This document shows, in pieces, positions 1 to 6,226 of a DNA stretch of 6,617 nt. A program made the position numbers and the translations under genes. A model generated the notes under the pieces. That model was not told the DNA's origin, searched no databases, and saw nothing but the letters and a program-made list of their open reading frames with translations. How positions within the stretch are numbered: the stretch's first letter is position 1; every line of letters begins with the position of its first letter. The stretch is from Pseudomonadota bacterium (lineage in GTDB: Bacteria > Pseudomonadota > Alphaproteobacteria > Rhizobiales > Hyphomicrobiaceae), in NCBI GenBank assembly GCA_023428365.1, contig JAEYYQ010000062.1, positions 1 through 6,617 of the forward strand, written 5' to 3'.

Positions 1-2
1 CC

Positions 3-998
3 TCACGACGTCTCGGCTGGAGAGAACGCCTGTGCGAAGAACCGATACCAGTTGCCGCCCATGATCTGGTCGACCTCGCCGGACGTGAAGCCGCGAGAAG
101 CAAGACCGGCGCGGATCGTTGGAAAGTTGCGATTGTCGCGAAACCAATCCGGCTGCTGGGGAAACACGGCCTTACCGAGACCGATGTTGGTCTGGCCTTT
201 GGTCCAGCGGCCGTTACGCATCCATTCTACGACGCTGTCTGGCTGATCCTGGCACAGGTCGGATCCGATGCCGATGTGATCGACCCCGATCCGTGACGCG
301 ACTTCGGCGGCCATGGCCGTGAAGCTGTCGAGTGTGCAGTTGGTGCCGCCAGCGAGATGATGCGGATAAAGCGAGAAACCCAGCATACCGCCGCGCGCGG
401 CGAGGGATTTCAAGACGGCATCTGATTTGTTGCGCGGGACGTTATGCCAGGAGGATGGATTGGCGTGCGTGATAGCGACGGGGCGCGCCGAGATGTCGAT
501 GGCTTCGAGACAGGTGCGCTCGCCTGAGTGGGAAAGATCGATGACCAACCCGACGCGGTTCATCTCGGCAATCACCTCGCGACCCATCCGCGAAATGCCT
601 GCGTCGACCGCCTCATAACATCCAGAGCCGAGCAGGGATTGGTTATTGTAGGTCACCTGCATGAAGCGGATGCCGAGGGTATGCAGAATTTCCACCAGCC
701 CGATATCGTCTTCGATCGCCGAGCAATTCTGTAGGCCGAAAAATACCGCAGTACGGCCGGAGGCTTTGGCGGCGTCGATGTCCGCTGCGAAACGCCCGGG
801 CATGATGAGGTCAGCGTGGGTTTCGAAGGTGCGATTCCAGTCAATCAGGTTCTCGACGGTTTCGCGGAAATCCTCGTGATAGCAGACCGTGACGTGGATC
901 GCGTCGACTCCGCCCGCGCGCAACTGCCGGAAGATTTCCGGCGACCAATTGCAGTACTGGCACGCGTCGATGGTGACGGAGGCTGCGTCGATCCCCAT
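3..998 (-). CDS. M19 (membrane dipeptidase) family protein with altered metal site
   Basis: This 331-residue protein belongs to peptidase family M19 (renal dipeptidase-like, COG2355), a TIM-barrel family normally carrying two zinc ions. Retained family marks are the LVIDLSHSGER segment (His157), ITHANP (His178), RNKSD (Arg189), GIGSDL (Asp247) and a C-terminal MGGNWYRFF helix. The N-terminal HxD zinc pair of classical members is missing: the equivalent stretch reads IDACQYCNW (residues 10-18). The usual bridging Glu is Gln90 in FGLQNCSAIEDD. No signal peptide or lipobox is visible, so it is probably cytoplasmic. ATG at 998 is preferred over an in-frame GTG at 1004 because AAGGAG lies 5 bases before the ATG and overlaps the GTG. 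It is the last gene visible on this strand and ends 3 bases from the window edge, so the operon may continue. Family membership is firm. Dipeptidase activity is doubtful and the substrate unknown. Relatives occur beside dimethylglycine/betaine catabolic genes in Pseudomonas (from memory). Confidence 0.88.
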   Translation of the reverse strand: MGIDAASVTIDACQYCNWSPEIFRQLRAGGVDAIHVTVCYHEDFRETVENLIDWNRTFETHADLIMPGRFAADIDAAKASGRTAVFFGLQNCSAIEDDIGLVEILHTLGIRFMQVTYNNQSLLGSGCYEAVDAGISRMGREVIAEMNRVGLVIDLSHSGERTCLEAIDISARPVAITHANPSSWHNVPRNKSDAVLKSLAARGGMLGFSLYPHHLAGGTNCTLDSFTAMAAEVASRIGVDHIGIGSDLCQDQPDSVVEWMRNGRWTKGQTNIGLGKAVFPQQPDWFRDNRNFPTIRAGLASRGFTSGEVDQIMGGNWYRFFAQAFSPAETS

Positions 999-1003
999 CT
1001 GCA

Positions 1004-1009
1004 CTCCTT
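1004..1009 (-). promoter_or_regulatory. Ribosome binding site of the M19-family gene
   Basis: The minus strand reads TAAGGAG followed by TGCAG and then ATG. AAGGAG is 5 bases from the ATG at 998. The TAA inside this string is also the stop codon of the upstream thioesterase gene, so a ribosome terminating there sits on the next gene's binding site, which suggests translational coupling. The site overlaps the upstream in-frame GTG and so argues against that start. Confidence 0.75.
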
Positions 1010-1448
1010 ATTTTGACGGCGGGGGCGCGGCCGTTCCGTAAACGACGCGTCCGATCGCGACGAGGGCGCCGCGGTCGTCCATGACGTCGACATCGGCGAC
1101 AGCGACAGTCCGGCCGGATCTGCGGACACAGGCCCGGAAGTGAAGATCGGTTTTGATTGCAGGACGCAGGTAATCGACCCGCATGTCGATGGTCGGCACC
1201 GCGCGCGCGAGCTGGATTGCCACGGCGTAATCGCCAACGCTGTCGATCAGGGCCGAGATCGGTCCGCCATGCCACTGGCCGGTCCCTGGCAGGCGTTCAA
1301 CCCATGGCGAGAAGGGGGCGCGGACTTCAAGAATGCCTTTCTCCGCGTCGCAGGAAACGACGTGGAGATTATAAGCGGACATGAACGCGGAAGCGGCGAA
1401 GTCGGCCGCCACTTCGGCAGCACCCCAGGTCTTTTTGGTGTCAGGCAT
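1008..1448 (-). CDS. PaaI-type hotdog-fold thioesterase
   Basis: This 146-residue single-domain protein fits the 4HBT/PaaI acyl-CoA thioesterase family (usually 130-150 residues). The diagnostic stretch is QWHGGPISALIDSVGDYAV. It holds the HGG turn (residues 60-62) and an acidic residue, Asp69, at the usual catalytic position at the start of the long hotdog helix. A later strand, TIDMRVDYLRPA, matches the typical 'D-hydrophobic-strand-RPA' region that lines the active-site tunnel. Family members hydrolyse acyl- or aryl-CoA thioesters in the cytoplasm and often act as housekeeping enzymes that release trapped CoA. ATG at 1448 overlaps the end of the dehydrogenase gene by 8 bases (ATGCCTGA) and has no good ribosome binding site, so it is probably translated by coupling. 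An in-frame TTG at 1454 is a poorer alternative. The natural CoA ester is unknown. A non-thioesterase hotdog role cannot be excluded. Confidence 0.86.
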   Translation of the reverse strand: MPDTKKTWGAAEVAADFAASAFMSAYNLHVVSCDAEKGILEVRAPFSPWVERLPGTGQWHGGPISALIDSVGDYAVAIQLARAVPTIDMRVDYLRPAIKTDLHFRACVRRSGRTVAVADVDVMDDRGALVAIGRVVYGTAAPPPSK

Positions 1449-2694
1449 CAGCAAGTGTCAGTCCGTTGAGGTCGATATCGGGTTTGCGGCCAGCGATCAC
1501 ATCGGCCACGGCGCGAGCCGAGCCCATCGACATGGTCCAGCCGATGTGTCCGTGACCGGTGTTGAGAAACAGATTTCGCTTCGGCGAGGCGCCGATCATC
1601 GGCGTGCCTTTCGGCGTCATGGGGCGCAATCCGGCCCAGCGGCTTGCCTTGTCGTAGGCGCCGGCATCGGGAAACAGCTTGCGGATTGTTGCGGTCATAT
1701 GCGCGAAATCGCGCTCGTTCAGTGAACGGTCGAAGCCGGCGAAATCCGCCGTTGCAGTAATGCGCATGCGATCGCCGAGACGCGACCAGGCGATGAGGTA
1801 TTTTTCATCGACGCCGGAAATGCCTGGAGTCCCATTGTGACCATCCACCGGAACGGTGAGCGCATAGCCTTTGACCGGATAAATCGGCATGTCGAGGCCG
1901 ACCTGACGTCCGAAACTGGGGCTGTAACAGCCGAGCGCGAGCACGAATGCATCAGCGGTGACTGGCCCCTTACTGGTCTCTACCTTCGTAATGCGATCGC
2001 CATCGGCGACGATCTTCGTGATTTCGGTCGACCATTGGAAGGTCACGCCGCGGGCATCGGCGCAGTGATCCGCCAACGCATTTGCGAACTTGTGGCAGTC
2101 GCCGGACTCATCAATCGGGCAGTAAATCGCTCCGGCCAGATTGGCTTTATCGGACGCCAGGGCTGGCTCGATGTCCACCGCTTCATCGATCGTCACGGGG
2201 CGCAGCGTAACGCCATTGTCTGTCAGGATCTTCATCGCGCCGACGCCGCGATCAAAGTGGTCTTTATCGCGGTAGATGAAAATCGCGCCCTGGGTGCGCC
2301 GGTCGTAATCGATAGCTATCCGCTTATTGATGTCGGCGAAGCGCTCGCGCGAGTAGAGACACAAGCGGACCTTATGCGCCGTGTTGATTGCCGCGCGCTC
2401 CGCCGTGCATTCCTTCAGAAAACGCCAACACCAGCTCCACATCGCCGGATCGAGACGGAAGCGCATGCGCAGGGCGACGTCGTCGCGGAACAGAGATTGC
2501 CAGAGGATCTTCGGTGCGCGCGGCGAGGCCCACGTGTAGGCGTGCCCCGGCGACACCATGCCGGCGTTGGAGAAGCTGGTCTCCATCGCCGCTTTGTCTT
2601 GCCTGTCGATGACAATGACTTCGTGGCCATCGGAGGCCAGCTCGTAGGCTGTCGTAACGCCAACGATACCAGCTCCGAGGACCACGATGCGCAT
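1441..2694 (-). CDS. dadA: FAD-dependent D-amino acid dehydrogenase (DadA-like)
   Basis: This 417-residue protein is an FAD-dependent oxidoreductase of the DAO/DadA family. It starts with the Rossmann FAD-binding motif MRIVVLGAGIVG (GxGxxG at residues 7-12) and has Asp30 at the strand end that binds the FAD ribose. The DadA-typical ETSFSNAGMVSPGH follows at residues 38-51. The C-terminus carries GLRPMTPKGTP and NTGHGHIGWTMSMGS (from about residue 378), which closely resemble the same regions of Escherichia coli DadA (432 residues). DadA oxidises D-amino acids to 2-imino acids, which hydrolyse to 2-oxo acids and ammonia, and passes electrons to the respiratory chain at the inner membrane. ATG at 2694 is chosen because the FAD motif begins there. 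The open frame extends 33 codons upstream but runs into ridA with low-complexity Arg/Ser sequence. The gene starts 13 bases after ridA. Related enzymes act on hydroxyproline or sarcosine-like secondary amines, so the actual substrate is open. Confidence 0.9.
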   Translation of the reverse strand: MRIVVLGAGIVGVTTAYELASDGHEVIVIDRQDKAAMETSFSNAGMVSPGHAYTWASPRAPKILWQSLFRDDVALRMRFRLDPAMWSWCWRFLKECTAERAAINTAHKVRLCLYSRERFADINKRIAIDYDRRTQGAIFIYRDKDHFDRGVGAMKILTDNGVTLRPVTIDEAVDIEPALASDKANLAGAIYCPIDESGDCHKFANALADHCADARGVTFQWSTEITKIVADGDRITKVETSKGPVTADAFVLALGCYSPSFGRQVGLDMPIYPVKGYALTVPVDGHNGTPGISGVDEKYLIAWSRLGDRMRITATADFAGFDRSLNERDFAHMTATIRKLFPDAGAYDKASRWAGLRPMTPKGTPMIGASPKRNLFLNTGHGHIGWTMSMGSARAVADVIAGRKPDIDLNGLTLADA

Positions 2695-2707
2695 TGTGCT
2701 TGCCCGA

Positions 2708-3058
2708 TCAGGCTGCCGCGGTGACCGCGATTTCAACGGTGAACTGCGGCGCGGCAAGCTTTGCCTCGACCGTGGCGCGAGCCGGCGATGCACCCGGTGC
2801 GAGCCAAGCGTCCCACACCTTGTTCATCTCATCGAACTTGGAGATGTCCGAGAGCCAGATGCTGGCGGCCAGCAGCTTGGACTTGTCGGTACCGGCGGCG
2901 GCGAGGATTTTCTCAATCCCTGAGAGAATATCCGCAGTCTGCTCCGAGACGCTCTTTCCGGGAGCGCCATGAGCAACTTGGCCGGAAACATAGACCGTTC
3001 CATTGTGAACGACGGCCTTGCTCATGCGCGGGCCGGGTTCGATACGATTGATCGCCAT
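2708..3058 (-). CDS. RidA family (YjgF/YER057c/UK114) imine/enamine deaminase
   Basis: This 116-residue protein is a RidA-family member (COG0251, usually 115-130 residues, trimeric). VYVSGQVAHG is the typical N-terminal core strand. The C-terminal SPARATVEAKLAAPQFTVEI contains Arg94 and Glu109, spaced 15 residues apart as are Arg105 and Glu120 in E. coli RidA. Arg105 is the residue needed for imine deaminase activity, so this copy should be active. RidA hydrolyses 2-aminoacrylate and other imines/enamines, protecting pyridoxal phosphate enzymes. Here it lies 13 bases before an imine-producing amino acid dehydrogenase, so a dedicated role in that pathway is likely (inference). ATG at 3058 is supported by GGAGG four bases upstream. 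A longer in-frame start at 3085 would reach into the hairpin before the gene. It belongs to a pathway-specific RidA subgroup rather than being an obvious housekeeping RidA, so no gene symbol is given. Confidence 0.9.
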   Translation of the reverse strand: MAINRIEPGPRMSKAVVHNGTVYVSGQVAHGAPGKSVSEQTADILSGIEKILAAAGTDKSKLLAASIWLSDISKFDEMNKVWDAWLAPGASPARATVEAKLAAPQFTVEIAVTAAA

Positions 3059-3062
3059 TTTT

Positions 3063-3067
3063 CCTCC
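3063..3067 (-). promoter_or_regulatory. Ribosome binding site of the RidA-family gene
   Basis: GGAGG is followed by AAAA and then ATG at 3058. It is one of the strongest ribosome binding sites in the window and fixes the start of the RidA-family gene. It lies only 5 bases downstream of a GC-rich hairpin. Confidence 0.75.
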
Positions 3068-3072
3068 GTGTG

Positions 3073-3100
3073 GGTGGCGCTTCACAAAAGTGGCGCCACC
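3073..3100 (-). repeat. GC-rich inverted repeat (RNA hairpin) ahead of ridA
   Basis: GGTGGCGC (3073-3080) and GCGCCACC (3093-3100) are perfect 8-base complements. An inner CAC/GTG pair (3083-3085 with 3090-3092) closes a four-base loop, leaving a two-base bulge. In the direction of the operon the stem is followed by CACACGGAGG rather than a run of T, so it is not a normal intrinsic terminator. It could act as an mRNA-stabilising or processing stem between the transporter and enzyme halves of the operon, or as a protein-binding site. The stem is seen directly; any role is inferred. Confidence 0.65.
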
Positions 3101-3146
3101 TTAATGTCGTTGACAGCATATCGACAAGTCTGAGCTCTCACACCGT

Positions 3147-4463
3147 TCATTTACTCAATGTCGGGAGCCATAGGGCCGTCCATGGAATGAAGTAGACCAT
3201 GAGTGCCGTCAGCAATTGGCAAGCGATGAAGGGTAACACGCCGAGATACATTTCCTCGGTCCTGAAGTTCTTTGGCGCGATGCCTCGCAAATAGAAGATA
3301 GCCGGGGCCATCGGTGGCGTCAGGTACGACGTTTGAATCACGATCACGACGAGCACCGCGAACCACAGGGAATCTATCCCCGCCGAGCCAAGGAACGGCA
3401 TGAACAGAGGGATGCAGATCAGAACGATAGAGACCCAATCGAGCATCATGCCGAGAATAAACACGATCCCCAGAAACAGCAGTAGGAGGCCTGTGCTGCC
3501 AAGTTGAAGGATATTAACGAGGTCAGTGACGAGCATCGATCCGCCTTGGAGCCGAAAGATGCTGGTAAACATGGTACCGCCTGTAACGATCAGTAGAATC
3601 ATCGCCGATATGAGAATGGTTTTGATGGTCGCCTGCCACAGGCCGTTCCAGGTGAAGTCACGATAGACGATATTGAGAATGACAGCACCTACAGCACCGA
3701 CCGCTGCCGCCTCGGTAACGGCGGCGATGCCGGCAAGGATCGAACCGATTACCGCAGTGACGAGAAGCAGCGGCGGGATGACTGCCTTTACGGTGAAAAG
3801 CACCTTCTCACCAAACGGCATCTTGTTCTCTTCTAGCGGTGTGCGCGGTGCTCCCGCTGGGAACAGCAGCGCATAAATAATGATCCAACAGAAGAACAGC
3901 GTGACCATGAAGACGCCGGGGATCAGCACCGCAGCGAACAGATCGCCGACAGAAATCTGCGCCACTGACGCGTAGATAACCACCACGATGGACGGCGGGA
4001 TCATCGTGCCCAGCGAACCACCACCTGTAATGACGCCTGAAATCAGGCTGCGTGAATAACCGGCTTTGACCATCGGCGGGATTGCAAGAAGCCCGACCAT
4101 CACCTCGACGGCGCCGACTACGCCAGTGCCAGCGGCGAACAGGGTGCACATCGCCATCGTAGCAAGACCCAGCCCGCCAGGAAAACGCCCGAGCCATAAT
4201 TTCATGGCCTCGAAGACGCGCCGTCCCATGCCCGAATGTTCGAGTACGGCGCCCATGAAAATGAACATTGGCACCGCGGCAAGTGCGTAGTTCGAGGCAA
4301 CGTTGCCGACAAACCGGACAAGCTGCAGTGGGGCGCGGTCGCCAAACACCGGGATCGCGAAAGCGAAGGCGGTGACCATCAGGCTGAACGATATCGGGAT
4401 GCCCGCGAATATCAGGATGAACGCCGCCGGGAACATCCAGGCGGCAAGAGGCAGGCTCTCCAT
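3147..4463 (-). CDS. dctM: TRAP transporter large permease subunit (DctM)
   Basis: This 438-residue, very hydrophobic protein is the large membrane subunit (usually about 425-440 residues, 12 membrane segments) of a tripartite ATP-independent periplasmic transporter. It forms the sodium-driven transport pathway in the inner membrane. Family marks are VPMFIFMGAVLEHSGMGRRVF (about 64-84), a glycine-rich hairpin AAGTGVVGAVEVMVGLLAIPPMVKAGY (about 110-136), GGGSLGTMIPPSIVVVIYA (about 147-165), and VTEAAAVGAVGA (249-260) at the second hairpin region. ATG at 4463 is chosen because MESLPLAAWM leads straight into the first membrane helix. It follows dctQ by 13 bases. The open frame continues 32 codons upstream across dctQ with no membrane-protein character. 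The next gene downstream is 88 bases away. Confidence 0.94.
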   Translation of the reverse strand: MESLPLAAWMFPAAFILIFAGIPISFSLMVTAFAFAIPVFGDRAPLQLVRFVGNVASNYALAAVPMFIFMGAVLEHSGMGRRVFEAMKLWLGRFPGGLGLATMAMCTLFAAGTGVVGAVEVMVGLLAIPPMVKAGYSRSLISGVITGGGSLGTMIPPSIVVVIYASVAQISVGDLFAAVLIPGVFMVTLFFCWIIIYALLFPAGAPRTPLEENKMPFGEKVLFTVKAVIPPLLLVTAVIGSILAGIAAVTEAAAVGAVGAVILNIVYRDFTWNGLWQATIKTILISAMILLIVTGGTMFTSIFRLQGGSMLVTDLVNILQLGSTGLLLLFLGIVFILGMMLDWVSIVLICIPLFMPFLGSAGIDSLWFAVLVVIVIQTSYLTPPMAPAIFYLRGIAPKNFRTEEMYLGVLPFIACQLLTALMVYFIPWTALWLPTLSK

Positions 4464-4476
4464 CAGGATCGGTCCA

Positions 4477-4977
4477 TTAATGAGTAGATTCGGTTGGCTC
4501 GGGAGCCTTGAGGATGCGGCCAAGAACCTGCAACCACAGCGCGGTGAGACCGATCGCAAGCGTCAGGTTGAATGGCCAAATCTTTGGTTGCCATGGACTG
4601 ACTTGCTCGATCTCGCCGGTGATCCAGGATTTCCAAACCTCGGACCAAGCTGAGTAGCAGAGCAATCCGAATGCAGGGAAAATCAGGAGTGTAAACACGA
4701 CGACTTCGATTTTTCGCCGCAGTCCTTCGCTGAAGAACTGCGACAGAATATCGACGGATACGTGCTGGCCTCGGTAAAGCGCGAGCGAACACGCCATGAT
4801 GAACGCGGCGCCATTGAGCATGTAGGCGACGTCGTAGGCCCAAACCGTCGGAGACCGGAACAAGTAGCGGGCGAGAACCTCGTACATCGTTACGAGGATG
4901 AGGCCGAGACACGCCAGCCCGGCAACTGCGCCGCACCAATACGAAAGCCTTGAAATCAAATTCGCAAGTGCGGTCAT
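4477..4977 (-). CDS. dctQ: TRAP transporter small permease subunit (DctQ)
   Basis: This 166-residue membrane protein has four predicted hydrophobic segments, at about residues 14-35, 48-68, 88-110 and 134-154. This is the standard layout and size of the TRAP small permease. The stretch YRGQHVSVDIL (68-78) after the second segment matches the conserved DctQ 'G-x-H-V-x-V-D' loop. It pairs with DctM to form the membrane module that accepts substrate from the periplasmic receptor. ATG at 4977 was picked because it directly precedes the amphipathic N-terminus. An upstream in-frame ATG at 5103 would overlap dctP by more than 80 bases and adds non-membrane sequence. The ribosome binding site is weak. 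It lies 44 bases after dctP and 13 bases before dctM. Confidence 0.92.
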   Translation of the reverse strand: MTALANLISRLSYWCGAVAGLACLGLILVTMYEVLARYLFRSPTVWAYDVAYMLNGAAFIMACSLALYRGQHVSVDILSQFFSEGLRRKIEVVVFTLLIFPAFGLLCYSAWSEVWKSWITGEIEQVSPWQPKIWPFNLTLAIGLTALWLQVLGRILKAPEPTESTH

Positions 4978-5021
4978 TGCCGGGCAGCGTCCTGTGATCT
5001 GCGATGTGAACCGAAGAATGA

Positions 5022-6101
5022 TCAGTCGACCGTCCGGTACGACGCATTCTCCAGCCAGTTGTCGTAGAACGCATAATAAGAATCCGCGACCCGCTTCATC
5101 CACGGATTACCTTTGGCTTCCTGTTCCGCGGTCCGCTTCTTGGCCCATTCGCGGCCTGCTTCGCGAATGTCCGTGACGAGAGATGGATCGGATTGAACGA
5201 TCTGCGTTTTTCCAGTCCTGATCTTCTTCATCGCCTCGATGTCGTCCGTCGTCCACGATAGCAGCGTATCGAGGGTCGCAAGCTTGGCTGCTGCCTCGAT
5301 TTGGGTCTTGAGTTCCGCGGGAAGCGCATCCCACTTTGCTGCTGGAACGATGAACTCGAACATGAATGCGTTCGTGTGCGGGCCGGGTACAATGATATAC
5401 GGGGCCGCATTCTGCAGGCCCGTCTTCAAGTTTTCAGCTGGACCGGACCATTCCACGACATCGACGCCGTGGCGTTCGAGCATCGTGTAGACTTCCGAAC
5501 CGGCAACCGTCGTTGCTGCAGCGCCGAAATACTCGTTGAGAATCTGCGCCCAGGCGCCGGATGCACGGAATTTCAGGCCCTTGAGATCGGCCGCAACCTT
5601 GATCGGCTTATGCGAGTGCCAGATTTCCGCGGGTCCGATGCTGCACGGAATGGAATGCATTTTCATCGTCTCGCGACGGTGCTGTGCGAGCAGCTCCGCC
5701 CCGCCACCATTGTAAAGCCAGTGCATCATCATCTCCGGCGGCATGCCGCCCGGATGACCGCCGTAGAACGAATTCACGGGATCGCGATTGACGATGTACA
5801 GCGGGGTCAACTGAGCAGCGTCGGCAAGCCCATCCTCAACCGCCTTGTACGCTTCAAGCGGGGGAGCAATGACGCCGCCTGGGAACACTTGCAAGCTCAG
5901 CTTGCCGAGTGTGATCTCGTTGATGCGCTTCACGAACGGCACGATTGTGTGCGTGTAGAACATCGACGTTTCGCCGGAGAAATGGTTCACGCGCCAGCGA
6001 ACAGGAGACTGTGCTGCCACCGGCAGCGATGTGACGGTTGATGCGGCGACGGCTGCCGTACCAAGACCAAGCCCTTTGATAAATTTACGCCGGTTATCCA
6101 T
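5022..6101 (-). CDS. dctP: TRAP transporter periplasmic receptor (DctP family, TakP-like)
   Basis: This 359-residue protein is the extracytoplasmic solute receptor of the TRAP transporter. Residues 1-31 form a twin-arginine signal: NRRKFIKG, then a mild hydrophobic stretch and a SLPVAAQ cleavage region, so it is exported folded by Tat. The mature part carries DctP marks: LQVFPGGVIAPPLEAYKAVEDGLADA (about 70-95) and DLKGLKFRASG with Arg179, the residue that normally clamps a substrate carboxylate. DVVEWSGPAENL follows, with Glu217 and Trp218. A Glu-Trp pair at this place and the matching Arg recall the 2-oxo acid/sodium receptor TakP of Rhodobacter sphaeroides (remembered, not aligned here). 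An organic acid ligand is therefore likely, with the exact compound unknown. ATG at 6101 is supported by GGAGGCAGG upstream (6109-6117) and by placing the Arg-Arg motif at residues 4-5. The longer frame from 6140 adds 13 residues before it. It is the first gene of the minus-strand operon. Confidence 0.93.
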   Translation of the reverse strand: MDNRRKFIKGLGLGTAAVAASTVTSLPVAAQSPVRWRVNHFSGETSMFYTHTIVPFVKRINEITLGKLSLQVFPGGVIAPPLEAYKAVEDGLADAAQLTPLYIVNRDPVNSFYGGHPGGMPPEMMMHWLYNGGGAELLAQHRRETMKMHSIPCSIGPAEIWHSHKPIKVAADLKGLKFRASGAWAQILNEYFGAAATTVAGSEVYTMLERHGVDVVEWSGPAENLKTGLQNAAPYIIVPGPHTNAFMFEFIVPAAKWDALPAELKTQIEAAAKLATLDTLLSWTTDDIEAMKKIRTGKTQIVQSDPSLVTDIREAGREWAKKRTAEQEAKGNPWMKRVADSYYAFYDNWLENASYRTVD

Positions 6102-6108
6102 TCTAGTG

Positions 6109-6117
6109 CCTGCCTCC
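6109..6117 (-). promoter_or_regulatory. Ribosome binding site of dctP
   Basis: The minus strand reads GGAGGCAGG, with the second AGG 7 bases and GGAGG 11 bases before the ATG at 6101. A run of eight A (minus strand, 6127-6134) lies just upstream in the leader. The site supports the short start that opens with the twin-arginine signal. Confidence 0.6.
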
Positions 6118-6144
6118 AAACATCTATTTTTTTTGGCCAATTGC

Positions 6145-6174
6145 TTGCCGGGAGGGTACCCTCACCAATATCAT
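6145..6174 (+). promoter_or_regulatory. Predicted promoter of the divergent isomerase/racemase-family gene
   Basis: TTGCCG (6145-6150, four of six) is followed by an 18-base spacer and TATCAT (6169-6174, five of six). Transcription would start near 6181, about 46 bases before the ATG at 6227. Its -10 box overlaps the -10 box of the opposing promoter, so the two polymerases would compete. The palindrome at 6152-6163 lies in its spacer. Confidence 0.35.
6152..6163. promoter_or_regulatory. Perfect 12-base palindrome, candidate operator in divergent control region
   Basis: GAGGGTACCCTC reads the same on both strands. It falls at about +1 to +12 of the predicted dctP promoter and in the spacer of the predicted plus-strand promoter, so a bound repressor could block both. 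Its GGTACC core recurs at 6215-6220, exactly 60 bases away. GGTACC also occurs inside genes at 2889 and 3573, so the second copy alone carries little weight. The regulator is not in the window and its family cannot be named from the site. Confidence 0.45.
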
Positions 6175-6199
6175 CGGCTGAATTTCATACGATGGTCAA
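6170..6199 (-). promoter_or_regulatory. Predicted promoter of the dctPQM-ridA-dadA operon
   Basis: The minus strand has TTGACC (6194-6199, five of six consensus matches), an 18-base spacer, and GATGAT (6170-6175, four of six). Transcription would start near 6163, giving a leader of about 60 bases before the dctP ATG. The start point coincides with the 12-base palindrome. This is a by-eye prediction. Confidence 0.4.
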
Positions 6200-6226
6200 T
6201 ATCAGCATTTGAGCGGTACCTGCCTG

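Noticed and set aside
1837..2724. 295-codon open frame on the plus strand opposite dadA
   Set aside because: It is a complete antisense shadow of a well-supported FAD enzyme. It has no recognisable domain, is rich in Arg/Ala/His as expected for high-GC reverse frames, and has no ribosome binding site of note.
3073..3105. Hairpin before ridA as an intrinsic terminator
   Set aside because: Neither strand has a T run after the stem: CACACGG follows in the minus direction and TTAATG in the plus direction.
3110..3115. Perfect TTGACA on the plus strand between dctM and ridA
   Set aside because: No acceptable -10 box at 16-19 bases; the sequence at the 17-base position is AGCTCT. Transcription would run antisense into dctM.
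3100..3127. Possible minus-strand promoter for ridA (TTGTCG, 16-base spacer, ATTAAG)
   Set aside because: Matches to both boxes are poor and could arise by chance. It is mentioned only as a candidate if a start site is mapped there.
4463..5074. 203-codon minus-strand frame overlapping dctQ
   Set aside because: Same strand but a different frame from DctQ. Its product is Arg/Ser-rich with no membrane segments, whereas the DctQ frame has four hydrophobic segments and family motifs.
5301..6041. 246-codon open frame on the plus strand opposite dctP
   Set aside because: Antisense shadow of the receptor gene with no domain-like pattern. The minus-strand product has a clear signal peptide and family motifs.
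6133..6140. TTGGCCAA 8-base palindrome in the dctP leader
   Set aside because: Short, next to an eight-T run, and likely by chance. No second copy or promoter-related placement.
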